51,599 nt of DNA, taken from contig JAHEGD010000012.1 in NCBI GenBank assembly GCA_024639885.1, positions 1-51,599 on the forward strand, given 5' to 3'. The translations under genes were made by a program, and so were the position numbers. Below are positions 8,746 through 16,147 of this stretch, in pieces. Numbering within the stretch: the stretch's first letter is position 1; every line of letters starts with the position of its first letter. The notes beneath the pieces are model-generated. The model did not search any database, was not told the DNA's origin, and saw only the letters and a list, made by a program, of their open reading frames with translations. The stretch is from Porticoccaceae bacterium (GTDB lineage: Bacteria > Pseudomonadota > Gammaproteobacteria > Pseudomonadales > Porticoccaceae).

Positions 8746-10032
8746 ATGACGACCCCCTCTGCCACTATTAGCAAAGACCAACAGTACCTCTGGCACCCCT
8801 ACTCCTCAATGATCGATCCGCCGCCGCTGTTTGAAGTCAGCCATGCACAGGGCTGCAACTTGCACCTCGCCGATGGCCGCACGGTGATCGACGGCATGTC
8901 CTCTTGGTGGTGTACCGTGCACGGCTACAACCACCCGGCGCTCAACCGCGCTGTCACCGAGCAGCTCGGCAAGATGAGCCATGTGATGTTCGGCGGGCTG
9001 ACCCACGCCCCGGCCGTTGAGCTCGGCGAGAAACTGGTCACGCTGACCCCGGCCGGACTCGACAAGGTGTTTCTCTGCGACTCCGGGTCGATCAGCGTCG
9101 AGGTGGCGATCAAAATGGCTCTGCAATACTGGTTGTCGCAGGGTGTGCGCGGCAAGAGCCGGCTGCTGACCGTGCGCAACGGCTACCACGGCGATACCTT
9201 TGCGGCGATGTCGGTCTGCGACCCAGTCAACGGCATGCACCACCTATTTGCCGACGTGCTCCAGCAGCAGCTGTTTGCGCCCGCGCCGGCGACCCCGTTT
9301 GGCGAGCCACTGGCCGCCGGCGATTGCGCCGAGTTAGAGCAGCTGCTGGCCAACCACCACAGCGAGATTGCCGCGCTAATTATCGAACCGATTGTGCAGG
9401 GTGCCGGCGGTATGCGCTTCTACTCGGCAGACTACCTGCGCCGCGCCCGCGAGCTCTGCAGCGAGTACAACGTGCTGTTGATCGCCGACGAGATCGCCAC
9501 CGGGTTTGGCCGCACCGGCAAGCTGTTTGCCTGCGAATGGGCCGGCATCAGCCCGGATATTCTCTGCCTGGGCAAAGCGCTGACCGGCGGCTACATGACC
9601 ATGGCGGCGACGCTCTGCAGCGAGCAGGTAGCGCACGGCATCAGCGCCGGCGAAGCCGGTTGCTTTATGCACGGCCCCACTTTTATGGGCAACCCGCTGG
9701 CCGCGGCCACCGCCAACGCCAGTATCGACCTACTGCTGGCCGACGACTGGGCGGCCAAGGTGGCGCGCATTGAGGGCGAGTTGCGCGCCGGGCTGGCACC
9801 GCTGCACGGCCATCGCGGGGTTGCCGATGTGCGCTGTATGGGGGCGATTGGCGTGGTCGAGCTCCACCAACCGGCACAGCTGGCGCAGATTCAGCCGTTA
9901 CTGGTCGAGCGCGGAGTGTGGCTGCGCCCGTTTGGCAAACTGCTCTACACCATGCCACCCTTCATCGCCAGCAGCGACGAGATCGCCGCCATCACCGGCG
10001 CGATCTGCGAGGCGATAGAGCTGATTAGCTGA
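8746..10032 (+). CDS. bioA: Adenosylmethionine-8-amino-7-oxononanoate aminotransferase
   Basis: A 428-residue class III PLP aminotransferase that makes 7,8-diaminopelargonate, the third step of biotin synthesis, using SAM as amino donor. WHPYSSM near the N-terminus and SSWW (52-55) are BioA-specific substrate-site signatures. The PLP contacts are [22 protein letters not shown] (Asp248) and the Schiff-base Lys277 in [10 protein letters not shown]. The start is the ATG at MTTPS; an upstream in-frame ATG overlaps the promoter. No other bio gene is in the window, so bioA stands apart from bioBFCD, a common arrangement in Gammaproteobacteria. It converges on the carbonic anhydrase gene with only 5 bp between stops. 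Confidence 0.96.
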   Translation: MTTPSATISKDQQYLWHPYSSMIDPPPLFEVSHAQGCNLHLADGRTVIDGMSSWWCTVHGYNHPALNRAVTEQLGKMSHVMFGGLTHAPAVELGEKLVTLTPAGLDKVFLCDSGSISVEVAIKMALQYWLSQGVRGKSRLLTVRNGYHGDTFAAMSVCDPVNGMHHLFADVLQQQLFAPAPATPFGEPLAAGDCAELEQLLANHHSEIAALIIEPIVQGAGGMRFYSADYLRRARELCSEYNVLLIADEIATGFGRTGKLFACEWAGISPDILCLGKALTGGYMTMAATLCSEQVAHGISAGEAGCFMHGPTFMGNPLAAATANASIDLLLADDWAAKVARIEGELRAGLAPLHGHRGVADVRCMGAIGVVELHQPAQLAQIQPLLVERGVWLRPFGKLLYTMPPFIASSDEIAAITGAICEAIELIS

Positions 10033-10037
10033 GCGGC

Positions 10038-10670
10038 TTACTTGTCGAGTTCGATCTGATAGATCGGGTCGATCTGATCTAGGCTCTGGTAGGTGCAGTT
10101 GAGGTCTTTGAGAATGCCGTCTCTGATCGAGTAGATCCAGCCGTGCACCATCAGCTGTTTGCCTTGCTGCCAAGCGCGCTGAACAATCTTGCTGTGGGCG
10201 ACATTGGCCACCTGCTCGATCACGTTGTTCTCGCACATAATATCGACGCGGCGCTCTTGATCCAGCGCCCGAAAGCCGGGCTCTGTACGCAGGTAGGCAT
10301 CTTTCACTGAGCGCAGCCAGTAATCCGCCACCCCGGCGTTGGTCTGGCCCAGTGCAGCGGCGATACCGCCACAGCCGTAGTGGCCGCAGACAATAATGTG
10401 CTCAACCCCGAGCACATCGACCGCGTACTGCATCACCGCCTGGCAGTTCATGTCGGTGTGCTTGACCAGGTTGGCGACGTTGCGGTGCACGAATAGCTCA
10501 CCCGGCAGCAGGCCGACAATCTCGTTAGCCGGTACGCGGCTGTCAGAACAGCCGATCCACAGGTATTTGGGCGACTGCTGCTCGGCCAGCTTAGCGAACA
10601 TCTCAGGGTCGAGCTCGCGGGTCTCGTTGGCCCAAGTTTTATTGTTGCTGAGAAGGTGGCGCAATGGCAT
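10038..10670 (-). CDS. can: Beta-class carbonic anhydrase
   Basis: A 210-residue enzyme for the interconversion of CO2 and bicarbonate. The zinc ligands are Cys41 and Asp43 in GCSDSR, and His97 and Cys100 in GHYGCGG; Asp43-Arg45 is the catalytic dyad. The N-terminus (LLSNNKTWA) and C-terminal WIYSIRDGILKDL closely follow E. coli Can (220 residues), so this is the housekeeping type that supplies bicarbonate for carboxylations. AAGG lies upstream of the ATG. It is a single gene, convergent with bioA. The biotin-bicarbonate connection is tempting, but nothing in the sequence shows joint control. Confidence 0.95.
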   Translation of the reverse strand: MPLRHLLSNNKTWANETRELDPEMFAKLAEQQSPKYLWIGCSDSRVPANEIVGLLPGELFVHRNVANLVKHTDMNCQAVMQYAVDVLGVEHIIVCGHYGCGGIAAALGQTNAGVADYWLRSVKDAYLRTEPGFRALDQERRVDIMCENNVIEQVANVAHSKIVQRAWQQGKQLMVHGWIYSIRDGILKDLNCTYQSLDQIDPIYQIELDK

Positions 10671-10714
10671 CGGTCGATTTACCTTTTAGTTGGTTCGCTT
10701 TTAAGTGGCTACGG

Positions 10715-11314
10715 TTACAGTCTGCCCAGTTTGCGGCTCTGTTCAAGTTTTTCAGCGGTTTTTAACCGCTGCTCGCTGTTTTTGCGCCACAGTACATAGC
10801 AGGCACCCAGCCCGCCGTGGTGGCGCTGTGCCGAGTGAAAAGCGAGCACCTCCTCAAGCTGCGGCAGCCAGTGGGCGATACAGCTCTTCAGCCGCGCCTC
10901 GCGCTCGCGGCCGACCCCTTTACCGTGGGTAACCAGTGCGCAGCGTACGCCGTTGCGCTGACAGTCCTGGGCAAACTGCCAGAGCGCTGCGCGCGACTGC
11001 TCGACAGTCAGCCCGTGCAAGTCGAGCCGCGCTTGCAGCTCATACTTGCCGAGGCGCAAATTGCGGTAAACCCCCTGCTGCACACCGGGGCGGACAAACT
11101 CTAAAAAGTCGAAGGGGTCCAGCTGCGGTGGCTCTGCCGCCGAGTCGAGCGGGTTGCCGTCACCGCCGGTGCTGGCGGTGGCGGCCCGGCGGCGCGCGGC
11201 CAGCGCAGCCGACGAGACCTTGCTGGTGGTTGTCGCTGCCACCGGCTCGCGCCGCAACGGTTTAACATCGTCACCCAACAGGGCAGAGAACTCGGGGTCT
11301 AATGGCTGTGACAT
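10715..11314 (-). CDS. Smr-domain protein (putative nuclease)
   Basis: A 199-residue protein with a disordered, Arg/Ala-rich N-terminal half and a C-terminal Smr (small MutS-related) domain. The domain motifs are LDLHGLTVEQSRAALWQF, then VTHGKG (the usual HGxG), and GGLGACYVLWRK at the end. Stand-alone Smr proteins such as E. coli SmrA/SmrB are nucleases; SmrB cleaves mRNA at collided ribosomes. This one resembles the proteobacterial short Smr group (DUF2027-free), but I cannot assign it to SmrA or SmrB. The chosen ATG follows GAGGAG; an ORF extension of 37 residues has no support. It is divergent from the TauE gene. Confidence 0.85.
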   Translation of the reverse strand: MSQPLDPEFSALLGDDVKPLRREPVAATTTSKVSSAALAARRRAATASTGGDGNPLDSAAEPPQLDPFDFLEFVRPGVQQGVYRNLRLGKYELQARLDLHGLTVEQSRAALWQFAQDCQRNGVRCALVTHGKGVGREREARLKSCIAHWLPQLEEVLAFHSAQRHHGGLGACYVLWRKNSEQRLKTAEKLEQSRKLGRL

Positions 11315-11409
11315 TGGCTCCTCGACGGTGGCTGGGGCTTGGCAAGGCTGTGGCGCGAGTATAACTCGCCCAATCTGTCGAACAAGTGTTAGTCGTGCCG
11401 CTGCGCTCG

Positions 11410-11415
11410 TATAAT
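11410..11415 (+). promoter_or_regulatory. TATAAT -10 box before the TauE-like gene
   Basis: A perfect TATAAT lies about 32 bp before the ATG. The region 17 bp further upstream (around TTAGTC, 11389) is a poor -35. Confidence 0.4.
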
Positions 11416-11446
11416 GGCCGCGCACCCACCATTTTGGATCTTCACC

Positions 11447-12280
11447 ATGCTGTCGCCGCTCCTCGCCGCCCCACTCGCCACCCTGCAGAGCTTTGCCGGC
11501 TGGCAGCTCGCCGCTATGACGGCGATCTTTATCTGGAGCGGTTTTGTCCGCTCTGGGCTCGGCTTTGGCGGTTCGCTGTTCACCCTACCGCTGCTACTAC
11601 TAGTGCATAACGACCCGCTGTTTTTTCTGCCGATCATCTCCCAGCACCTGCTGTTTTTTGCCGCCATTACGGTGGCCCAGTCGCAGCTCAAACAGCGCCG
11701 CGCGGCCAGTGCTCCCGCCGGCGCGGCGAGCGGCGATAACAGCGTCCACTGGCAGTTTGTCGCGGTCGCTCTAGCGGTGATGCTACTGCCCAAGTTGGCC
11801 GGCGTAATCGGGCTGATTATTCTGCCCACCGAAGTGATGAACGTGATCATTTTTACGCTGATTTCGGTCTACTCTCTCACCTATATCTTCAATCGGCCGT
11901 TCACCAGCAACAGCCGCTGGGTCGATCTCTTACTGCTGGCGCTGGGCGCCTACATCAGCGGTATCTCTCTAATTGGCGGGCCGTTGATCATCGCGGTGGC
12001 GCTGCGCTACATTGCGCCGTTTCAGTTTCGTGACACGCTGTTTGTGATCTGGTTTGTGCTGGTCTCGATCAAAATGAGTGCTTTTTACCTGGCCGGGGTA
12101 GAGCTGCAGTGGCAGCTCTCCACCCTGCTGCTACCGATCGCAGCGATTGGCCACGTGATTGGTCTGCGCTTTCATGAGCGCCTGGTAAAGAACGAGAATC
12201 GGGCCTTTTTCAAGGTGATCGGCTGGGCCCTGCTGTCGATCAGTGCGGTCGGCGTCGGCCGCGCCGTGCTGGCGCTATAG
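11447..12280 (+). CDS. TauE/SafE-family membrane permease
   Basis: A 277-residue inner-membrane protein with about eight hydrophobic segments. The GFVRSGLGFGGSLFTLP motif after the first helix is the signature repeat of the TauE/SafE (DUF81, TSUP) family, and GAYISGISLIGGPLIIAVALRY is the second, inverted copy. Members export or import sulfite, sulfoacetate and other small organic anions. The substrate here is unknown and no sulfur-metabolism gene is adjacent. The start is the second ATG, because the first lies inside the -10 region. It converges on the ABC ATPase gene with a 3-bp gap. Confidence 0.85.
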   Translation: MLSPLLAAPLATLQSFAGWQLAAMTAIFIWSGFVRSGLGFGGSLFTLPLLLLVHNDPLFFLPIISQHLLFFAAITVAQSQLKQRRAASAPAGAASGDNSVHWQFVAVALAVMLLPKLAGVIGLIILPTEVMNVIIFTLISVYSLTYIFNRPFTSNSRWVDLLLLALGAYISGISLIGGPLIIAVALRYIAPFQFRDTLFVIWFVLVSIKMSAFYLAGVELQWQLSTLLLPIAAIGHVIGLRFHERLVKNENRAFFKVIGWALLSISAVGVGRAVLAL

Positions 12281-12283
12281 CGC

Positions 12284-13069
12284 TCACACCACCTGCGCGG
12301 TGTAGCGCTGTGCGCTGCAGCTAACCTGTAGCGGGACACCGAACAGCGCGCTGAGCTGCGCGCTGGTCAGCAGTGTGGCTTTATCGCCATCGCCAACCAC
12401 CACGCCGTCGCTAAACAGCACCACGCGGTCGATTGCGGCAGGGATCTCTTCAATATGGTGGGTGGCCAACACCACCGCCGTACCGCCCGCCAGCAGCTCA
12501 TCGAGTAGCGCCAGATAACTGGCCGTGGCGGCGATATCCAGACCGCTGGTCGGCTCGTCGAGCACCAGCACCTCGGCCCCCGCGACCAATGCGCGGGCTA
12601 TCAGCGCGCGGCGCTGCTGGCCGGTCGAAAGCTGATGGAAGCGCCGCTGGCCGAGCCCGGCGAGCCCTACCCGCTCAATCCAGTCGTCTGCTGCGGCCAG
12701 CATGTCGGCGCTAATGGTCTGGTAGTGGTAGAGGCCGTTGGAGCCAAAAAAGCCCGACACCACCGCACCGCGCAGCGACACATCGGGCTCAAACTGCTGC
12801 TGTTGGTCACTGCTCACCGAGGCGATGCGACGGCGCAACTCGGCGATCACCGGCCGCTGTTGGCCAAATATCTTGACCCGCACGCCGTCGCGCTCAACCG
12901 CGTAGATGTCGCGGGTCAGCAGCTTAAGCAGGGTACTTTTGCCCGACCCGTTGGCACCGAGCAGCACCGCGCTCTCGCCGCGAGCAATGGTCAGGCTAAG
13001 GTTGTCGAGTACCTTGTTGGCACCGCGGTAAACGGTGGCGCCATCGAGTTCGAGCAGCGCCGCACTCAC
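12284..13069 (-). CDS. ABC transporter ATP-binding protein, orphan
   Basis: A 261-residue single nucleotide-binding domain. Walker A is GANGSGKST, the Q-loop region contains SSDQQQQF, the ABC signature is LSTGQQRRALIARAL, and Walker B with the D-loop is VLVLDEPTSGLD, followed by switch His in ATHHIEE. It resembles the iron/molybdate-type cytosolic ATPases (ModF/YlmA-like) that lack a fused membrane domain. No permease or binding protein is adjacent. Its ATG overlaps the stop of the upstream nitroreductase (ATGA), so the two are translationally coupled. It may serve a permease elsewhere or act outside transport. Confidence 0.85.
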   Translation of the reverse strand: MSAALLELDGATVYRGANKVLDNLSLTIARGESAVLLGANGSGKSTLLKLLTRDIYAVERDGVRVKIFGQQRPVIAELRRRIASVSSDQQQQFEPDVSLRGAVVSGFFGSNGLYHYQTISADMLAAADDWIERVGLAGLGQRRFHQLSTGQQRRALIARALVAGAEVLVLDEPTSGLDIAATASYLALLDELLAGGTAVVLATHHIEEIPAAIDRVVLFSDGVVVGDGDKATLLTSAQLSALFGVPLQVSCSAQRYTAQVV

Positions 13070-13734
13070 TGGTGAAAAACGGTGGTATCGCTCAGTGGCG
13101 CTCGGTCGGTTCTAAACTCGTTGGCCGGGTCGCTCAGGTCGGGGTAGCCGAACGACAGCCCCATCAACAGCTTGAAGCTGTCATCGACGCCGCACGCCTC
13201 GCGCACCACCTCGGGAAAAAAGCTCAGCGAGGTCTGCGGGCAGCTGGCCAGGCCGGCGTCGGTCAGCGCCAACATCAGCGTCTGGCAATACATGCCGACA
13301 TCGCCGGCGATGCGCAGCTCTTCGGCGAAGCCGGTCGGCAGAAAGATAAAGGCGGCGTGCGGCGCATCAAAAAACTGAAAGTTGCGCATCCACGACCAGT
13401 CGCGCTTGGCGCGGTCTTTGCGGTCGACCCCCTGCTTCTCCCAGAGCCCCAGCGCAGCGCAAATTTGGCGCTCTTGGTAGGCTCCGGCAAACTTGCCAGA
13501 CCAAGCGAAGTCGGGGTTGCCCTCCGGGTTGGCGGCGATCGCCTCCGCCATCTTGGCGCGCATCGCGTCACAGGCGGCGCCGCTCACCACATGAGTGTGC
13601 CAGGGCTGTACGTTGCAGTTAGAGGGCGCTTTGCCGGCCAGCGCAAACAGCTCCTCAAGCTTCGCTTGGGGTACGACATCGGGCAGAAAGGCACGGCAAG
13701 AATAGCGCTCGGTGACGGCTTCAGAAAACTGCAT
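13066..13734 (-). CDS. Nitroreductase-family flavoprotein
   Basis: A 222-residue FMN-dependent oxidoreductase of the nitroreductase fold. The N-terminal RYSCRAF binds FMN phosphate, KAPSNCNVQPWHTHVVSG continues the flavin site, and the C-terminal part has LMLALTDAGLASCPQTS and GLSFGYPD. Family members reduce nitroaromatics, quinones or flavins with NAD(P)H; the natural substrate here is unknown. GAGGAG precedes the ATG. It is the first gene of a two-gene unit and overlaps the ABC ATPase gene by 4 bp. Confidence 0.88.
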   Translation of the reverse strand: MQFSEAVTERYSCRAFLPDVVPQAKLEELFALAGKAPSNCNVQPWHTHVVSGAACDAMRAKMAEAIAANPEGNPDFAWSGKFAGAYQERQICAALGLWEKQGVDRKDRAKRDWSWMRNFQFFDAPHAAFIFLPTGFAEELRIAGDVGMYCQTLMLALTDAGLASCPQTSLSFFPEVVREACGVDDSFKLLMGLSFGYPDLSDPANEFRTDRAPLSDTTVFHQ

Positions 13735-13813
13735 AACAACTCCTCGTGGCTGGCCTAGCGCGGCCTATCGTTTTTATCGGGCTGCGACTGTAACAACCGG
13801 GCGGCGGCGTTGT

Positions 13814-14761
13814 CTACGCCGGCACGGCGGTGACGGCCGGCTGGCCGAGTGTACTGACGCTGCCGGTCAGGTGCAGCGCCCTGCCGCCGCGCGAGGCAAA
13901 CGCAAACCGAGCCAGCTGCTGCTGATCGATAGCCACCGCGCTGATGCCCAGCTCAACCGTCGACGGCAGCGTGATCGGCCTTATGAACTCGACGTCGACC
14001 GCGTAACCGGCCGCCGGCAGCTCCGCCTCGAGAGCGGCGAGCGCGCGCGCCTTGCTCCACATACCGTGGATGATCGCCTGCTTAAACCCGAACATCCCGG
14101 CGGTCATATCGGCTAGGTGGATCGGGTTAAAGTCACCCGAGACCCGCGCGTAGCGTCGCCCCAGCTCGGCCGGCAATACCAGCGGTTGGCGCACTGGGTA
14201 GTCGTCAAACCGCACCTTGGCCATCCGCTCGCGGCTGCGCGCGATGCCGGTCGCACAGCGGTGCAGTGAGGTGGCGGTAGCGCGCCAGACCGGCTCGCCA
14301 TCGGCGAACAGTTCACTGTTGAGCTGCCACTCCAACCCGAAGGCGGTCAGCTGGTAGTCTCCCACCGACACCACCACGCTGAGCGGCGCGGCCAGATCAA
14401 ACTCGGCGAGTAGCTCGATGCGGTTGCGCAGGTGCACCTGCCCCATCACTGGCAGCGGCAGCTGCGGGTCGAGCATCAGCCGCAACGTGGGTGCAAACGC
14501 CAGCAGCGCCGGATAGGTAGCAGCCAGTCGCGGCGCGCGCGAGTAGCCACACAGCTTGCGATAGCGGGCCAGATGCTCAAGGTCTATCTGTACCCCATCG
14601 AGCTGGTCGCTCAACGCCGGCAGCGGGTCGCCCAGCCGATAGCTATCGCGCTTGAGTGCGGCGCGACCGAGCAGCCCCGGCAGGGGCGGCACGGTCGGCA
14701 GCGCCGAGCGCAGCTTGGGCACCAGCTCTTGGCGGACGATTGTTAGCTGTTGTTCAAACAT
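13814..14761 (-). CDS. MaoC-like (hotdog) acyl dehydratase
   Basis: A protein of about 315 residues whose C-terminal half carries the hydratase-2 motif YARVSGDFNPIHLADMTAGMFGF followed by IIHGMWSKARA, the R-hydratase/MaoC signature with the Asp-His catalytic pair. The N-terminal half looks like a second, degenerate hotdog domain without the motif. Such proteins hydrate trans-2-enoyl-CoA or act as 3-hydroxyacyl-ACP/CoA dehydratases. The start is uncertain: I chose the ATG at 14761, but an in-frame GTG at 14776 would add five residues. No fatty-acid gene is next to it. It ends 79 bp before the nitroreductase start and may head that transcript. Confidence 0.8.
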   Translation of the reverse strand: MFEQQLTIVRQELVPKLRSALPTVPPLPGLLGRAALKRDSYRLGDPLPALSDQLDGVQIDLEHLARYRKLCGYSRAPRLAATYPALLAFAPTLRLMLDPQLPLPVMGQVHLRNRIELLAEFDLAAPLSVVVSVGDYQLTAFGLEWQLNSELFADGEPVWRATATSLHRCATGIARSRERMAKVRFDDYPVRQPLVLPAELGRRYARVSGDFNPIHLADMTAGMFGFKQAIIHGMWSKARALAALEAELPAAGYAVDVEFIRPITLPSTVELGISAVAIDQQQLARFAFASRGGRALHLTGSVSTLGQPAVTAVPA

Positions 14762-15167
14762 AGGGACCGTTACCACTCCATTGCCAGCGCGCCGTAGCCG
14801 CTGATTAACCCCGTTACTGTTGCGGCATTATAGCCGACTCTCGGCGCGCAACGAGTGCGCCGGCCTGACTTGCATCTAGAGAAAAATTGGTCAGATGGAT
14901 AGGACTCAAGGGGCTGGAATGGTCGCGGCGTGATTTATCGAGCACTACTTACAGGCTTGGCTAGGTTGTCGAGCGGTAGCCGGCGAACCGCCCACGCGGT
15001 CCCTTCCGCGATCGCCGTGAATACGTCCCTGCAGGCTTAGTCGCGGCCATCGGGGCCGCTCATATCGCTGCAGTGACCACCTTGCCAGTTCTCGGGCAGC
15101 AGTGGCGCAGCCCCGAGAGAGGAGAGTCGCGTTCTAGCAGGACATCAAGCGTGGTCGCACCCACCAC

Positions 15168-15196
15168 CGTCATCCCGGCCTTGAGCCGGGATCTTT
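15168..15196 (+). repeat. Palindromic element, single copy
   Basis: CGTCATCCCGGC-CTTGA-GCCGGGATC forms an 8-bp stem (ATCCCGGC/GCCGGGAT) followed by CTTT. This is the core unit of the repeats in this window. Close relatives of the sequence recur between genes in many proteobacteria. Confidence 0.85.
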
Positions 15197-15256
15197 CCGA
15201 GAGAATCGTTGCACTGGCCGTTTCATGAGCGCATTAAGCGCGGCCACCCTCTACAT

Positions 15257-15286
15257 CGTCATCCCGGCCTTGAGCCGGGATCTTTT
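15257..15286 (+). repeat. Palindromic element, second single copy
   Basis: Same stem-loop core as at 15168, followed by CTTTT. In this orientation the hairpin plus T run resembles a rho-independent terminator. Confidence 0.85.
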
Positions 15287-15322
15287 ATAAAAGAATCGCA
15301 CCAGCTGCAGACACGCAAGCGC

Positions 15323-15353
15323 TGGCTGCGCCACACTTTTAAACAGTGTGCCA
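15323..15353 (-). repeat. Dispersed element B, inverted copy
   Basis: The reverse complement of this stretch (TTGGCACACTGTTTAAA, then GGCGCAGCC) matches the segments at 22059-22100 and 29491-29532 that flank the accessory block. Here it lies in the opposite orientation. Confidence 0.7.
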
Positions 15354-15363
15354 ACAAAAGTAA

Positions 15364-15657
15364 GATCCCGGATCTCGCGCTGCGCGCGGTCCGGGATGAC
15401 GTTGTTGGGAACGCTGCGCGGTCCGGGATGACATGCTATTGACCTTTGCTCCCATACCGTCATCCCGGCCTTGAGCCGGGATCTTTTTTCTGACCTGTCG
15501 CAACCGTTGCAGGGTATAAGCACGGCCGGCGCTTGGCGGGCTGGGACCGTCTCCCGCAGGGACAGCGGGAGCCGAGCCTCCAGGGATGGATTCACGGCGT
15601 GTCCCAGCACCCAACGGCGGGCGAGCCACTACCTGAACAGTGTGCCACTGCAAACAA
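15364..15657 (+). repeat. Tandem 294-bp unit, copy 1
   Basis: It begins with a palindrome whose stem is GATCCCGGA/TCCGGGATGA, then a second partial palindrome, a terminator-like hairpin with T run (15458-15489), and a ~65-bp element C (15535-15599, with inverted arms CTCCCGC/GCGGGAG). It ends with an AACAGTGTGCCA tail. The next copy starts directly after it and is nearly identical. Confidence 0.85.
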
Positions 15658-15952
15658 GATCCCGGATCTCGCGCTGCGCGCGGTCCGGGATGACGTTGTT
15701 GGGAACGCTGCGCGGTCCGGGATGACATGCTAGTTACCTTTGCTCCCCTACCGTCATCCCGGCCTTGAGCCGGGATCTTTTTTTCTGACCTGTCGCAACC
15801 GTTGCAGGGTATAAGCACGGCCGGCGCTTGGCGGGCTGGGACCGTCTCCCGCAGGGACAGCGGGAGCCGAGCCTCCAGGGATGGATTCACGGCGTGTCCC
15901 AGCACCCAACGGCGGGCGGGCCACTACCTGAACAGTGTGCCACTGCAAACAA
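15658..15952 (+). repeat. Tandem 295-bp unit, copy 2
   Basis: Nearly identical to copy 1 by eye. The differences I see are a few substitutions (for example CTATTGACC to CTAGTTACC, CCCATACC to CCCCTACC, GGGCGAGCC to GGGCGGGCC) and one extra T in the T run. A partial third copy, only the first palindrome with changes, continues at 15953-15988. The near-identity points to a recent tandem duplication. Confidence 0.85.
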
Positions 15953-15988
15953 GATCCCGGATCTCGCGCTGCGCACAGTCCGGGATGA
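15953..15988 (+). repeat. Partial third copy of the tandem unit
   Basis: It holds the opening palindrome (AGATCCCGGATCTCGCGCTG...TCCGGGATGA) with two or three changes, then the similarity stops. Confidence 0.75.
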
Positions 15989-16065
15989 GGTTGCAGTGGG
16001 CGCTATACGGCCGAGAACCACGGCATTTTGAGCGCCGCAAAAACCGCCACCCGCCGCCCTTACGC

Positions 16066-16093
16066 TTGTGGATCGGTGCAGTTGCCGTAGAAT
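16066..16093 (+). promoter_or_regulatory. Candidate promoter of the M16 peptidase gene
   Basis: TTGTGG and TAGAAT are separated by 16 bp, about 55 bp before the ATG. The -10 is 5/6; the -35 is weak. Confidence 0.3.
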
Positions 16094-16147
16094 ACCGCCC
16101 CTGACAAATTCATCGATTTGCGCCCGCCGTGCGCCAAGTGAGCCGCC

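Larger units (their letters stand above)
14762..16147. other. 1.4-kb repeat-rich non-coding region
   Basis: No gene is supported here; the open frames are artefacts of repeated, translated palindromes. From left to right it holds the upstream region of the MaoC gene, a degenerate copy of a dispersed element near 15013-15040, and two single palindromes (15168-15196, 15257-15286). After an inverted copy of another dispersed element (15323-15353) come the tandem ~295-bp units (15364-15952) and the start of a third unit (15953-15988). The last ~150 bp carry the promoter of the M16 peptidase gene. Confidence 0.7.

Noticed and set aside
15364-15988. CRISPR-like array
   Set aside because: The repeated units are ~295 bp, directly adjacent and without unique spacers of 25-40 bp; no cas gene is in the window.
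15209-16104. Several open frames with similar peptides inside the repeats
   Set aside because: They are translations of the palindromic DNA in several frames, without ribosome sites or family similarity.
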